Of a stretch of DNA of 30,026 bases, positions 20,122 to 28,518 are shown one piece after another; within the stretch, counting starts at the first letter, position 1; the number at the start of each line of letters is the position of its first letter. The position numbers and the translations under genes are program-made. This stretch comes from a virus: the IMG/VR virus record IMGVR_UViG_3300042934_000458, positions 1 to 30,026 of that record. One strand, written 5' to 3'. A model generated the notes under the pieces. That model had not been told where the DNA came from. It made no database searches and saw only the letters and a program-made list of their open reading frames with translations.

Positions 20122-21336
20122 ATGGCAGACAACACCGCTGACTTGCTCAAGCAGGTCTCTGCAGAACTGAAACAGGCCACCAGCGACTTCAGCAAGCAGG
20201 CCGAGAACGCCCTGGCTGAGGCCAAGAAGGCCGGCAGCCTGTCCGAAGAAACGAAGAACGCCGTCGATGAGATGGCCACCAAGTTCAACAGCCTGACCGA
20301 GGCCGAGAAGCAGCTGAAGGCGCAGTTGGGTGAGCTGGAGCAGGAGTTCGCTCGCCTGCCTTCGGCCAACTCCCCGCAGGCCCGTGAAAGCCTCGGCGGC
20401 GTAGTGATCAAGAGCGAGGCGCTCAAGCAGTTCGCGGCCAGTGTCGAGGGCAACAAGCGCGTGAGCATTCCCGTCAGCGCAGCGCTGCTCTCCACGGACA
20501 TCCCGGCCGGTATCGTCGAGCCTCAGCGTCTGCCCGGCATTGACACCGCGCCGAAGCAGCGACTGTTCATCCGCGACCTGATCGCCCCTGGCCGCACTAC
20601 CGCGCCGGCTATCTTCTGGGTGCAGCAGACCGGCTTCACTAACGCCGCTAAGGTGGTGGCTGAAGGCACGACCAAGCCTTACTCGAACATCGAGTTCGCC
20701 TCGAAGCTGACGGCGGTTTCGACTATTGCGCATATGTTCAAGGCGTCCAAGCAGATCCTGGACGACTTCGCGCAGTTGGGTTCGACCATCGACGTCGAGA
20801 TGCGCTACGGCCTCAAGTACGTTGAAGAACAGGAGATCCTGTTCGGTGACGGCACCGGCGTGCACCTGCACGGTATCGTCCCTCAGGCCTCGAAATATGT
20901 GCCGGCCTTCGAAGTCGAAAAGCGTTCGGGCATCGATGATCTGCGTCTGGCAATGCTGCAGGCTCAGCTGGCGCGCCTGCCAGCGTCTGGCCACGTCCTG
21001 CACTTCATGGACTGGGCAAAGATCGAGCTGACCAAAGATTCGCTGGGCCGCTATATCCTCGCCAACCCGCTGGGCCTGGCCGGCCCTGTGCTGTGGGGGC
21101 TGCCGGTGGTGGCCACCGAAGTCGCCGCGTTCATGGGCAAGTTCCTGACCGGCGCCTTCCAGACAGGTGCTCAGCTGTTCGATCGCGAAGACGCGAACGT
21201 GGTTATCTCGACCGAGAACGCCGACGACTTCGAGAAGAACCTGATCTCGATCCGTTGCGAGGAGCGTGCGGCCCTGGCAGTGAAGCGTCCGGAGGCTTTC
21301 ATCTTCGGTGAGTTCGCGGCCCCGGTCACCCCGTAA
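20122..21336 (+). CDS. Major capsid protein, HK97 fold
   Basis: This 404-residue HK97-family capsid subunit has an N-terminal coiled-coil delta domain (about residues 1-105, Lys/Glu/Ala-rich). That domain works as an internal scaffold and is presumably removed by the upstream protease. The shell domain includes the RDLIAPGRTTAPAIFWVQQT and VEMRYGLKYVEEQEILFGDG segments typical of the family and ends with the P-domain strand AALAVKRPEAFIFGEF. No separate scaffold gene is present, consistent with the delta-domain strategy. GGAG precedes the start. Confidence 0.97.
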   Translation: MADNTADLLKQVSAELKQATSDFSKQAENALAEAKKAGSLSEETKNAVDEMATKFNSLTEAEKQLKAQLGELEQEFARLPSANSPQARESLGGVVIKSEALKQFAASVEGNKRVSIPVSAALLSTDIPAGIVEPQRLPGIDTAPKQRLFIRDLIAPGRTTAPAIFWVQQTGFTNAAKVVAEGTTKPYSNIEFASKLTAVSTIAHMFKASKQILDDFAQLGSTIDVEMRYGLKYVEEQEILFGDGTGVHLHGIVPQASKYVPAFEVEKRSGIDDLRLAMLQAQLARLPASGHVLHFMDWAKIELTKDSLGRYILANPLGLAGPVLWGLPVVATEVAAFMGKFLTGAFQTGAQLFDREDANVVISTENADDFEKNLISIRCEERAALAVKRPEAFIFGEFAAPVTP

Positions 21337-21347
21337 CCCTGAGTAAA

Positions 21348-21366
21348 GGCCGCCCGAGCGGCGGCC
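21348..21366 (+). terminator. GC-rich hairpin after the capsid gene
   Basis: GGCCGCC (21348-21354) and GGCGGCC (21360-21366) flank a five-base loop 12 bases after the capsid stop. There is no T-run, so full termination is unlikely. A 3' stem protecting capsid mRNA or partial attenuation before the tail genes is more plausible. Confidence 0.45.
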
Positions 21367-21379
21367 CCTGGAGGCATTC

Positions 21380-21769
21380 ATGAAACTGAAAACCCTGAAA
21401 CCTCTGTACCTTGGCGGCCAAACACTGGTTGAGGGCACGCCTTTCGAGACCATCGAACAGCACGGGCGCCAGTTGATCCAGAAAGGCTATGCCGAACTGG
21501 ACGAATCCGACGACAAGGTTGTTGTGACCATCTCGCAGGAAGACGCGGCTGGCGCGGGGGTGCTGACTTCATCGAGTCTCAGCGCTCCAACTCTGCCACT
21601 CGCCGTTTCTGGTGTAGTCGGTCCTCTCAGCCTCAAGCAAGAGGGACACGGCAAATGGATTGTCGTCGGCGAAGACGAAAAACAGGTCGGTGACTTTGTG
21701 GGCAACAAGGCTGAAGCCCAGAAGGAACTGGATCGCATGGCGGCCCAGGTTAAGCCTGAGCAGGAGTAG
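21380..21769 (+). CDS. Small head-associated phage protein (129 aa)
   Basis: This 129-residue protein begins with a short beta domain (MKLKTLKPLYLGGQTLVEGT, then HGRQLIQKGYAEL) seen in many phage proteins placed just after the capsid gene. A Ser/Ala-rich linker and a second small domain (GKWIVVGEDEKQVGDFVGNK) follow. The second domain may be a substrate- or decoration-type module. Function is not established. GGAGG precedes the ATG. Its position, between capsid and connector, suggests a head-completion or decoration role. Confidence 0.7.
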   Translation: MKLKTLKPLYLGGQTLVEGTPFETIEQHGRQLIQKGYAELDESDDKVVVTISQEDAAGAGVLTSSSLSAPTLPLAVSGVVGPLSLKQEGHGKWIVVGEDEKQVGDFVGNKAEAQKELDRMAAQVKPEQE

Positions 21770-21772
21770 ACC

Positions 21773-22249
21773 ATGTCAGTGATCGCCATCGACATCGCCA
21801 TGCACCACCTGCACGCCGAGCCTGACGACCAGGTGCTGGTCCAGGCGCAGCTTGAAGCGGCGGAAGGGGCGGCCATGCAGTTCCTCAACCGGCGTTTCTA
21901 CGCAGACCAGGTCGCACTCGACCAGGCTCGGGCCGGTGTGCCGGCAGCGATGCGGGCAGCCAAGGAGGCGAACGCCGCTGCGGTGGCCATTGCCGAGGTC
22001 GAGCCTGAGCATACGCTGCGCGCCCGGCTGCTCGAGCACGCACGCCAGGCCCTGGCCGATGCCTACGACCAGGCCGACGCCATTGCCTACGGCATGGTGC
22101 TGAACGCCATGATCCAGGCCGCATGCCTGCTCAAGCTGGGGCACCTGTTCGCCAACCGTGAAGAGGTGGTCACCGGCACGATCGCCACCGAGCTGCCGCT
22201 GGCCTCCCAGCACCTGCTGATGCCGTACCGCATCCGGATGGGTGTGTGA
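21773..22249 (+). CDS. Head-tail connector protein, HK97 gp6-like
   Basis: This 158-residue all-helical connector binds beneath the portal and prepares the head for tail joining. The pattern of the gp6-like family is present: an N-terminal helix with acidic residues, the conserved FLNRRFYADQ and the C-terminal LPLASQHLLMPYRIRMG. An insert of Ala/Glu-rich helix (about residues 60-110) makes it longer than the HK97 protein. Its stop overlaps the next ATG (TGATG). Confidence 0.88.
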   Translation: MSVIAIDIAMHHLHAEPDDQVLVQAQLEAAEGAAMQFLNRRFYADQVALDQARAGVPAAMRAAKEANAAAVAIAEVEPEHTLRARLLEHARQALADAYDQADAIAYGMVLNAMIQAACLLKLGHLFANREEVVTGTIATELPLASQHLLMPYRIRMGV

Positions 22250-22590
22250 TGCAGGCCGGCAAGCTCCGGCACCGCATCGACATCCAGGAACAGCAGACCC
22301 ACCGCGACCCGGCCACTGGCGAGTTCGGCGACACCGAGTGGGTGACGCGCTGGGCGCGTTGTCCTGCCCAGGTGCAGCCGATGTCGACCCGCGACGTGGT
22401 GGCCGCCCGCGCGAACCAGTCGGAGGCAACCGCCCGCATGGTGATCCGGTACCGCCCCGGCGTGCTGTCGACCATGCGCGTCCTGTACCGGGACGAGGTG
22501 TACAGCATCGAAGGGCCTCCACTGGAGGATGCCGAGTCGGGCCAGGATTACCTGACCCTGTTGGTCTCCAAGGGGGTCAAGGATGGCTGA
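22249..22590 (+). CDS. Head-tail joining (stopper) protein
   Basis: This 113-residue head closure protein of the SPP1 gp16 / Phage_H_T_join type starts MQAGKLRHRIDIQEQQ and continues with WARCPAQVQPMSTRDVVAAR and VLYRDEVYSIEGPP, all family-typical. It plugs the connector and provides the tail docking surface. The ATG overlaps the upstream stop; an in-frame GTG directly before it is possible. It overlaps the next gene by eight bases. Confidence 0.92.
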   Translation: MQAGKLRHRIDIQEQQTHRDPATGEFGDTEWVTRWARCPAQVQPMSTRDVVAARANQSEATARMVIRYRPGVLSTMRVLYRDEVYSIEGPPLEDAESGQDYLTLLVSKGVKDG

Positions 22591-23068
22591 CGGCGTCGAC
22601 TTCAGCATCACCGGCATGGATGGCCTGCTGGGGAAGCTGGACTCGGTGAGCTACGACGTCAGGCGCAAGGGAGGTCGGGCAGCGCTGCGCAAGGCCGCCC
22701 AGATCGTCGTGCAGAAGGCCAAGGAGGGCGCCGAGCGCATCGACGACAAGGCCACCGGCCGCTCCATCGCCGACAACATCGTGCTGCGCTGGAACGGTCG
22801 GCTGTTCAAGCGCACCGGTGACCTGGGCTTCCGAATCGGCGTGCTGCACGGCGCCGTGCTCAGGGATGGCGGCGACCTCAGCCAGAACGCCCCCACGCCG
22901 CACTGGCGCCTGTTCGAGTTCGGTACCGAGAAGATGGCCGCTGCCCCGTTCATGCGCCCGGCCCTGGCCAACAGCATCAACGAGGTGACCAACACCTTCG
23001 TGACCGAGTACGAGAAGGCCATCGACCGCGCGATCAAGCGCGCCGCGAAGAAGGCAGCAATCCGATGA
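22583..23068 (+). CDS. HK97 gp10-like tail completion protein
   Basis: This 161-residue protein of the HK97 gp10 family is a neck/tail-completion factor needed for joining tails to heads. Features are the N-terminal DFSITGMDGLLGKLD, the helix RAALRKAAQIVVQKAKEGAE, the FEFGTEKMAAAPFMRPAL motif near the end and a basic C-terminus. It overlaps its neighbours by eight and four bases, indicating coupled translation. Confidence 0.93.
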   Translation: MADGVDFSITGMDGLLGKLDSVSYDVRRKGGRAALRKAAQIVVQKAKEGAERIDDKATGRSIADNIVLRWNGRLFKRTGDLGFRIGVLHGAVLRDGGDLSQNAPTPHWRLFEFGTEKMAAAPFMRPALANSINEVTNTFVTEYEKAIDRAIKRAAKKAAIR

Positions 23069-23433
23069 GCGCACCCATTTTCGAGACCTGCTCCCGCGAC
23101 CCCGTGGTGACCGAGCTGCTCGGTACCGGCGCCGACATGCGCCTGTACTCGTTCGGCGAGGCGCCGGACAAGGTGGCCAGGCCCTACGTGGTCTGGCAGG
23201 TCATCAACGGCAACCCGGAGAACTACCTGGCTGGCCGTCCGGACGCCGACGGCTTCACCCTGCAGGTGGACGTGTACGCCAGCACCGGTTCGAGCGCGCG
23301 CCAAGTGCGCACCGCGCTCCGGAACGCGATCGAGCTGCACGCCTACATCGCCCGATGGGGCCGCGAGGAACGCGACAGCACCACCAAAAATTACCGGGTC
23401 AGCTTCGACGTGGACTGGACAGTCCTGCGTTGA
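23065..23433 (+). CDS. Tail terminator / completion protein (DUF3168-like)
   Basis: This 122-residue protein of the gp17-like/DUF3168 class caps the tail tube and fixes tail length, as lambda gpU does. Visible features are RLYSFGEAPDKVARPYVVWQ, the central FTLQVDVYASTGSSARQVRT and the C-terminal beta strand YRVSFDVDWTVLR. The ATGA overlap with the upstream gene supports the start. Confidence 0.88.
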   Translation: MSAPIFETCSRDPVVTELLGTGADMRLYSFGEAPDKVARPYVVWQVINGNPENYLAGRPDADGFTLQVDVYASTGSSARQVRTALRNAIELHAYIARWGREERDSTTKNYRVSFDVDWTVLR

Positions 23434-23461
23434 GGCCCCCATTCAACCGAGGAGAAAGACA

Positions 23462-23623
23462 ATGACCGATACCCAGAAGATTGCTGCGCTGGAAAAGCAA
23501 GTGGCCAGCCTGACCGCCAACGTGGCGAGCCTGAATGACCGGCTCAGCGCCGAGGTGCGCCAGCGTGCATCGGATATTGCGGCCCTGACCCAGCGCATCA
23601 ACGTTCTGGAGGCGAAGCGCTAG
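23462..23623 (+). CDS. Short coiled-coil phage protein (53 aa)
   Basis: This short gene encodes MTDTQKIAALEKQVASLTAN and continues through SLNDRLSAEVRQRAS to INVLEAKR. Heptads of Leu/Val/Ala run through nearly the whole length, so it is a single parallel coiled coil. AGGAG precedes the ATG by seven bases, and a terminator-like hairpin follows. It is placed between tail terminator and tail tube genes. Its role is unknown. Confidence 0.7.
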   Translation: MTDTQKIAALEKQVASLTANVASLNDRLSAEVRQRASDIAALTQRINVLEAKR

Positions 23624-23649
23624 TCAGCTTCGCCGTCGCTGCACCCACC

Positions 23650-23676
23650 AAGCCCGCCGCGCGCGGGCTTTTCTTT
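23650..23676 (+). terminator. Hairpin terminator before the tail tube gene
   Basis: AAGCCCGC and GCGGGCTT form an eight-base stem with a five-base loop, followed by TTTTCTTT. This is a convincing intrinsic terminator in the middle of the structural operon, 19 bases before the tail tube start. It is likely read through by Q-modified polymerase, or used to tune expression. Confidence 0.75.
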
Positions 23677-23694
23677 GCCCGATAGGAGACCACC

Positions 23695-24192
23695 ATGTCG
23701 GTTTTGACCCAAGGCACCAACATCTTCGCGCTGGTGCCGCCAGCGTCCGGTACCGGTGCGTTCACCGTTCTCGAGATCGGCGGCGCCACGGCTTTTAACC
23801 CAGGCGGGGCGCCTGCCGACCAGATCGAAGACACCCCGCTCAGCGCTACGGAGCGCAGCTACAAGAAAGGCCTGCGCACCCCTGGCCAGGCTTCGCTCAC
23901 CTTGAACGCTGACCCGGCCAATGCCAGCCACGTTCGCCTGCACCAGCTATCCGAGGCCAGTGGCGACACGGCCATTCGTTGGGCCGTTGGCTGGGCAGAC
24001 GGCACCGGCGTGCCCACGGTGGCCACCGGCGGTACCGACTTCGATCTGCCGAAGACGCGCACCTGGTTCACCTTCACCGGCTACGTCTCGGACTTCCCGT
24101 TCGACTTCGCCGGTAACGCCGTGGTGAGCACCGCCGCAACGATCCAGCGCACGGGCGGTTCTGCCTGGGTCAAGAAGTCCGCTACCGCTTGA
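23695..24192 (+). CDS. Major tail tube protein
   Basis: This 165-residue tail tube subunit polymerises into the siphophage tail. Typical features are the N-terminal [10 protein letters not shown], the [20 protein letters not shown] loop, [20 protein letters not shown] and a C-terminal beta domain ending [13 protein letters not shown]. Position between the tail terminator and the frameshifted chaperone gene matches all lambda-like tails. AGGAG lies eight bases before the ATG. Confidence 0.92.
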   Translation: MSVLTQGTNIFALVPPASGTGAFTVLEIGGATAFNPGGAPADQIEDTPLSATERSYKKGLRTPGQASLTLNADPANASHVRLHQLSEASGDTAIRWAVGWADGTGVPTVATGGTDFDLPKTRTWFTFTGYVSDFPFDFAGNAVVSTAATIQRTGGSAWVKKSATA

Positions 24193-24200
24193 GGCCATCC

Positions 24201-24668
24201 ATGAAGCTCAACATCACCACTCTGCAACAGGCCGGGTCGTTCACCGGGCGACCGGTTGAAAAGGAGATCAAGTGGGATCAGGGCGGCGATACCCTGACGG
24301 CTACAGTCTTCGTCCGACCCCTGGGCTATCAGTCGGCTGTAAGCGACGTCTTGGCCGCTACCGGCAGGCAGGACAGCATCGCCGGTCGTATCGCGGCAGC
24401 GATCTGCGATGAGGAAGGCAACCCTGTCTTCACTGTCATGGACATCACCCATGGTCCACTCGACCCTGCCGAGCAGGAGAAAGACCCCGAAAGCACCAAG
24501 CGCCTGGGGGCGCTGGACGGCAACCTGTCTGTGGCTCTGCTGACCGTCATCCATGAGGTGAATGCCCTGGGAAAGACGTCGAGCTCACCGACCTCGACGA
24601 GCTCTGGCACGAACTCGTCCTCTGCGGCGTCGGTGGCTCCACGATCGCGCAAGCTCAAGAAAACCTGA
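24201..24668 (+). CDS. Tail assembly chaperone, short form (gpG-like)
   Basis: This is the zero-frame product of 155 residues. It coats the tape measure protein with the longer frameshift form during tail assembly. The body (about residues 1-124) is a normal globular sequence. The last 30 residues are Ser/Thr/Lys-rich because the zero frame there is the non-selected frame over the T part. ATG 24201 has GAGG upstream. The slippery site lies at codons 123-125. Confidence 0.88.
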   Translation: MKLNITTLQQAGSFTGRPVEKEIKWDQGGDTLTATVFVRPLGYQSAVSDVLAATGRQDSIAGRIAAAICDEEGNPVFTVMDITHGPLDPAEQEKDPESTKRLGALDGNLSVALLTVIHEVNALGKTSSSPTSTSSGTNSSSAASVAPRSRKLKKT

Positions 24669-24889
24669 GCATTCGCGAGTTTCAAGCATGGGCCAAGTAC
24701 CGGGAGCGCCGCGGGTCTTTGAACGTAGGCATGCGCGTGGAGCGCGTCGGCGGCCTGCTGGCTTCGATAATGGCTAACCAGACGCGAAACCAGAAACTCC
24801 AGCCGACGCCCTTCACGCCGCAAGACTTCACCCCTCATGACCAGCCCCGGCCAATCAGCCTCGAGCAGGCTATGGAGGCCTGGCAGTAG
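24201..24889 (+). CDS. Tail assembly chaperone, frameshift fusion (gpGT-like)
   Basis: A -1 shift at 24569-24575 replaces the short C-terminus with a T domain (DVELTDLDELWHELVLCGVG, then QAWAKYRERRGSLNVGMRVE to EAWQ) ending with TAG at 24887-24889. The fusion is about 229 residues. The T domain has no start of its own and reads as normal protein in this frame only, so it must be made by frameshifting. In lambda GT recruits the tail tube protein to the tape measure complex. Confidence 0.88.
24569..24575 (+). other. Programmed -1 frameshift slippery site GGGAAAG
   Basis: The heptamer reads G-GGA-AAG in the zero frame and re-pairs as GGG-AAA after the shift. It is identical to the phage lambda G-T slippery sequence and sits at the point where the protein sense moves to the -1 frame. 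Confidence 0.9.
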
Positions 24890-24937
24890 TGCCAACGCCC
24901 ATTGCGCTCTCGCATCACCTTTCGCCTGGAGAATCAA

Positions 24938-27454
24938 ATGGCAAGCAGATCCCTTGGCACATTGACACTCGATGTCATCGCCCAAGTAGGGGGATTCGTT
25001 GCTGGCATGGACAAGGCCGAGCGAAGCTCTCAGAAGTGGCGCAAGGAGGTGGAGAAGAGTGCCAAGGCTGCCGGCCTTGCCATTGTCTCAGGTGTCGCGG
25101 CCGGCGTGACTGCGCTGGCCGCCTTCACCGTTTCAACTGTGCAGGCTGCCAACGAGATCACGCGCTTCTCGACCGTGGCTGGGACCAGCACCCGCGAGTT
25201 TCAACGCTATGCGGCCGGAGCCAAGGCCGTCGGGATCGAGAACGAGAAACTTGCTGACATCTTCAAGGATGTTAACGACAAGGTCGGCGACTTCTTGCTC
25301 AACGGTGGTGGCGAACTTCAGGACTTCTTCAAGACCATTGCACCGAAGGTTGGCGTCACGGCTGACCAGTTCCGCAACCTCTCTGGCCCCCAGGCCCTGC
25401 AGCTGTTCGCCACCAGCCTTCAGAAGGCCGGCCTCAGCCAGGCCGAGATGACCCAGCAAATGGAGGCGCTGGCGAATGACGCTACGCTGCTGCTGCCGCT
25501 TCTACGCGACAACGGCGCGGGCTTTGCTACCCTCGGGGATGCCGCTGAGAAGGCCGGCGCGATCATGGATGAAAAGACGATCGTCGCCACCCAGAACTTG
25601 GCTGCAGCTGGATGGCTGGCCGAGCAGTCGCTGGCCGGCATCAAGAACCAGATGGCTGCTGCGCTGATGCCAACGCTCAGCGATTACGCCGTGATCCTGT
25701 TCGACCTGAGCCAGGATACCGAGTCGATGTCGGTCCTATCCGATGGCTTGCGAGCGGTCCTGGATGTCACCGCCAAGACGGCGCTGATGGTCGCCTACGC
25801 TTTCGAGCTGACGGGACGATCCATCTCTGGCCTGGTGACGATCGTCGGCGGCGCCTTTGACGGCGTAGACCTGTCGAAACCTTCGGAGATGCTCGGCAAG
25901 ATCCGCGAAAACTCGTCGAAGCTGGCCGCTGGCGTTGGCAAAGACCTCGACAGCATGGACGCACGTTACAACAAGCTATGGGAGCGCATTGATCAGGCCG
26001 GGTCGTCTGGCCAGGCCAGTGGCAAGATCAAGGAGATCGCCTCGGCGCTGGCTCTCCTGAATCACCAGGCTGGCAGTGGCTCCTTCAAGGGGCCCACGGC
26101 CGAGGCCCTTGCGGCGGCGAAAGCAGCAGAAGCTGCGGCGAAAAAGTTGCAGACGCAGTTCGAAACGACGGAGGAGGGATACCGGCGCCAGATCGCGCTC
26201 ATCGACGCCTCCACCAGCAAGCAGAGCAAGGCAACCGAAGTCAGCAAGCTCGCCTTCGAACTCGAGTCGGGAAGGCTAAAGGGCATCACCGGCGAGCGCC
26301 GGAAAGTACTGGAAGGCCTGGCCGCCGAACTCGACGCCAAGATCAGGCTGCAAAAGCAGAACGAAGAAGACCTCAAGCTGGCAGCTTTCGCGGCCAACCT
26401 GAAGGACAGCAACATCGTTGTGCGCCAAGGTTTCGAGGTGGACGTTGCGGGCGCGGGCCAAGGTGAGAAAGTCCGCTCTCGCATGCGCGAAAGCCTTGCC
26501 GTGGAGCACGACTTTCTCAACCAGCGGCGAGAGCTCTACAAGCAGTACAAGACCGCTGAGGCGCTGGGTGATCCTGACGCCAAGTCCCGGTATGACAAGG
26601 AGAGCAGTTTGCTCAAGGAGGCGCTGGCCGAGCGCCTTGCAGACCAGCAAAAACATTACGTGCAGATTGACGCCGCCCAGGCTGATTGGTCGAGCGGCGC
26701 CAGCGATGCGCTTTACGACTACGTGAGCCAGGCGCAGGACGTGGCGGGCCAGACTCGATCGTTGTTCACCAACGCTTTCAGCGCCATGGAAGACGCAGTG
26801 GTCAACTTCTCCATGACAGGCAAGTTCTCCTTCGCTGAGTTCGCCAAGTCGGTCATATCCGACATGGCGCGCATCGCCGCTCGGCAAGCTGCCTCGAGGC
26901 TGCTGTCGAGTATTGCAACTAGCGTGGGCAGCGCCTGGGCGGGCGGGGTACCGGCTCCGACCACCGCATCCGTTGGCTCTGCGTCGACGACTTTCACGCC
27001 TCAACTCAATACTGCTGGCATGACCTACGGCAAACCTTTCTCGGACGGTGGGTACACCGGTCCCGGTGGCAAGTACGATCCAGCAGGCATCGTGCACGGC
27101 GGTGAGTTCGTTCTGCGCAAGGAGATCGTCGAGCAGCCTGGCATGCGCGCTTTCCTGGAAAGCCTCAACGCCAAAGGGTATGCAGATGGTGGGTACGTGG
27201 CTCCTGCTGGTGCCGCCTATTCAGGCGCGGCGATGCAGGCCATCGGCCAGAGCGGAAATGGTTCGTCGGTGGTCATCCACCAGGATATTTCGGTGGATGG
27301 GGCAGGCGGACAGGGCGGCGGTCCACCCGGCGACATGACAGCCATCAGGGAGGCATACGCCAAAGCGGCCCAGGACGGCGCGCGCCAAGAGATCACCAGG
27401 CAGCTTGCTCGGGGCGGCATGATCTGGACGGCAATCAACCGGCCCGTCCGCTGA
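24938..27454 (+). CDS. Tape measure protein (lambda gpH-like)
   Basis: This 838-residue tape measure protein sets tail length and is ejected with the DNA. It has an N-terminal conserved part (LTLDVIAQVGGFVAGMDKAE), a hydrophobic segment (about residues 45-70), long helical repeats rich in Ala/Gln/Lys, a lambda-type C-terminal domain (ALYDYVSQAQDVAGQTRSLF, then FSFAEFAKSVISDMARIAAR) and a Gly-rich end. ATG 24938 has GGAG six bases before it; the in-frame codons 12 residues upstream lack a site. The length is near lambda gpH (853), suggesting a tail near 130 nm. Confidence 0.96.
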   Translation: MASRSLGTLTLDVIAQVGGFVAGMDKAERSSQKWRKEVEKSAKAAGLAIVSGVAAGVTALAAFTVSTVQAANEITRFSTVAGTSTREFQRYAAGAKAVGIENEKLADIFKDVNDKVGDFLLNGGGELQDFFKTIAPKVGVTADQFRNLSGPQALQLFATSLQKAGLSQAEMTQQMEALANDATLLLPLLRDNGAGFATLGDAAEKAGAIMDEKTIVATQNLAAAGWLAEQSLAGIKNQMAAALMPTLSDYAVILFDLSQDTESMSVLSDGLRAVLDVTAKTALMVAYAFELTGRSISGLVTIVGGAFDGVDLSKPSEMLGKIRENSSKLAAGVGKDLDSMDARYNKLWERIDQAGSSGQASGKIKEIASALALLNHQAGSGSFKGPTAEALAAAKAAEAAAKKLQTQFETTEEGYRRQIALIDASTSKQSKATEVSKLAFELESGRLKGITGERRKVLEGLAAELDAKIRLQKQNEEDLKLAAFAANLKDSNIVVRQGFEVDVAGAGQGEKVRSRMRESLAVEHDFLNQRRELYKQYKTAEALGDPDAKSRYDKESSLLKEALAERLADQQKHYVQIDAAQADWSSGASDALYDYVSQAQDVAGQTRSLFTNAFSAMEDAVVNFSMTGKFSFAEFAKSVISDMARIAARQAASRLLSSIATSVGSAWAGGVPAPTTASVGSASTTFTPQLNTAGMTYGKPFSDGGYTGPGGKYDPAGIVHGGEFVLRKEIVEQPGMRAFLESLNAKGYADGGYVAPAGAAYSGAAMQAIGQSGNGSSVVIHQDISVDGAGGQGGGPPGDMTAIREAYAKAAQDGARQEITRQLARGGMIWTAINRPVR

Positions 27455-27472
27455 CACAACAGAGCACTCACC

Positions 27473-27811
27473 ATGGCAAAGACTTTCACCTGGACGCCGT
27501 ACATCGAGCCGACGGGCACAGGAACCTTCCGCGTGCGTAGCGCCCAGTTCGGCAACGGCTACCGGCAGGTGGCCGGAGACGGCATCAACAACGAGGTACA
27601 GAGCTGGCCGCTGACGTTCAGGGGGAAAGAGGCCTATGTGCTGGAGATCCTGACCTTCCTGCGAAGCCACAAGGGGTTCGCGCCTTTCACCTGGACTCCG
27701 CCCTTGGGCGCTGCAGCCTTGTTCACCTGCGCAAGCTATGCCGCAACGCCGCATGGCGCAGGCCTGTACACGCTGACCGCAACCTTCGACCAATACTTTG
27801 GAGCTGCCTGA
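27473..27811 (+). CDS. Minor tail protein, lambda gpM-like
   Basis: This 112-residue tail-tip protein of the lambda M family is needed to complete the initiator complex at the tail end. Typical features are FGNGYRQVAGDGINNEVQSW, ILTFLRSHKGFAPFTWTPPL and the terminal TLTATFDQYFG. Its stop shares a base with the next ATG (TGATG). Confidence 0.95.
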   Translation: MAKTFTWTPYIEPTGTGTFRVRSAQFGNGYRQVAGDGINNEVQSWPLTFRGKEAYVLEILTFLRSHKGFAPFTWTPPLGAAALFTCASYAATPHGAGLYTLTATFDQYFGAA

Positions 27812-28509
27812 TGACGCAGAGCATCTACGAGGCGATCCAGACCTTGGCGCCCGGCCAATACGTCGAGCTGTTCGAGCTGGACCTGACGGGGCTGAATGGC
27901 GACGTCTACTACTTCCACGGCTACACCCAGGTCGGGCCGATCTTCTGGCAAGGAAAGGAGTACTCGCCCTGGCCCATCAAGGTTGAAGGAATGGGCATGA
28001 CAGGGGAGGGTCAGCAGAACACCCCGACGCTGACGGTAGGCAATGTCACCGGGCTGATCACGGCCCTGTGCCGAATCTACGATGACTTGATCGATGCCAA
28101 GGTGGTTCGTCACCGCACTCTGGGACGCTTCCTTGACGCCGCGAACTTCCCTGGCGGCAACCCGGAGGCTGATCCTGACGAGCACTTCGCAGACGACGTG
28201 CTGGCGATCGACCAAAAGCAGGGTGCGGACGGTGAGATGGTGTCCTTCGTCCTCAAGTCTCCGCTGATCGCCTCAGATCGCAAACTGCCCGGTCGGCAGA
28301 TCGTCGCCAACTGCTGCCAGTGGCTGACCATCGGCGGATACCGGGGGCCCTACTGCGGCTACACCGGCTCGAACTACGCTACCGACAAGGACGTGCGGAC
28401 TAGCGACCCAGAACGCGACGTGTGCTCGGGAACGCTGACCGGCTGCAAGCTGCGGTTCGGCGAGAACAACCCCCTGCGCTATGGCAGCTTCCCCTCCGCC
28501 GGCAACTGA
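27811..28509 (+). CDS. Minor tail protein, lambda gpL-like, Fe-S cluster type
   Basis: This 232-residue tail-tip protein has four C-terminal cysteine positions, C168/C169, C182, C205 and C212. They match the spacing of the [4Fe-4S] ligands described for lambda gpL. The N-terminal part (YVELFELDLTGLNGDVYYFH, then ISFWQGKEY-like IFWQGKEYSPWPI) is family-typical. It assembles around the tape measure base with M, K and I homologues. Confidence 0.95.
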   Translation: MTQSIYEAIQTLAPGQYVELFELDLTGLNGDVYYFHGYTQVGPIFWQGKEYSPWPIKVEGMGMTGEGQQNTPTLTVGNVTGLITALCRIYDDLIDAKVVRHRTLGRFLDAANFPGGNPEADPDEHFADDVLAIDQKQGADGEMVSFVLKSPLIASDRKLPGRQIVANCCQWLTIGGYRGPYCGYTGSNYATDKDVRTSDPERDVCSGTLTGCKLRFGENNPLRYGSFPSAGN

Positions 28510-28518
28510 GGCTCACCC

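Noticed and set aside
20062-21453. A 463-codon minus-strand open frame across the capsid gene
   Set aside because: It is antisense to the HK97-type capsid protein and has shadow-frame composition. The capsid gene has the ribosome site and recognisable motifs.
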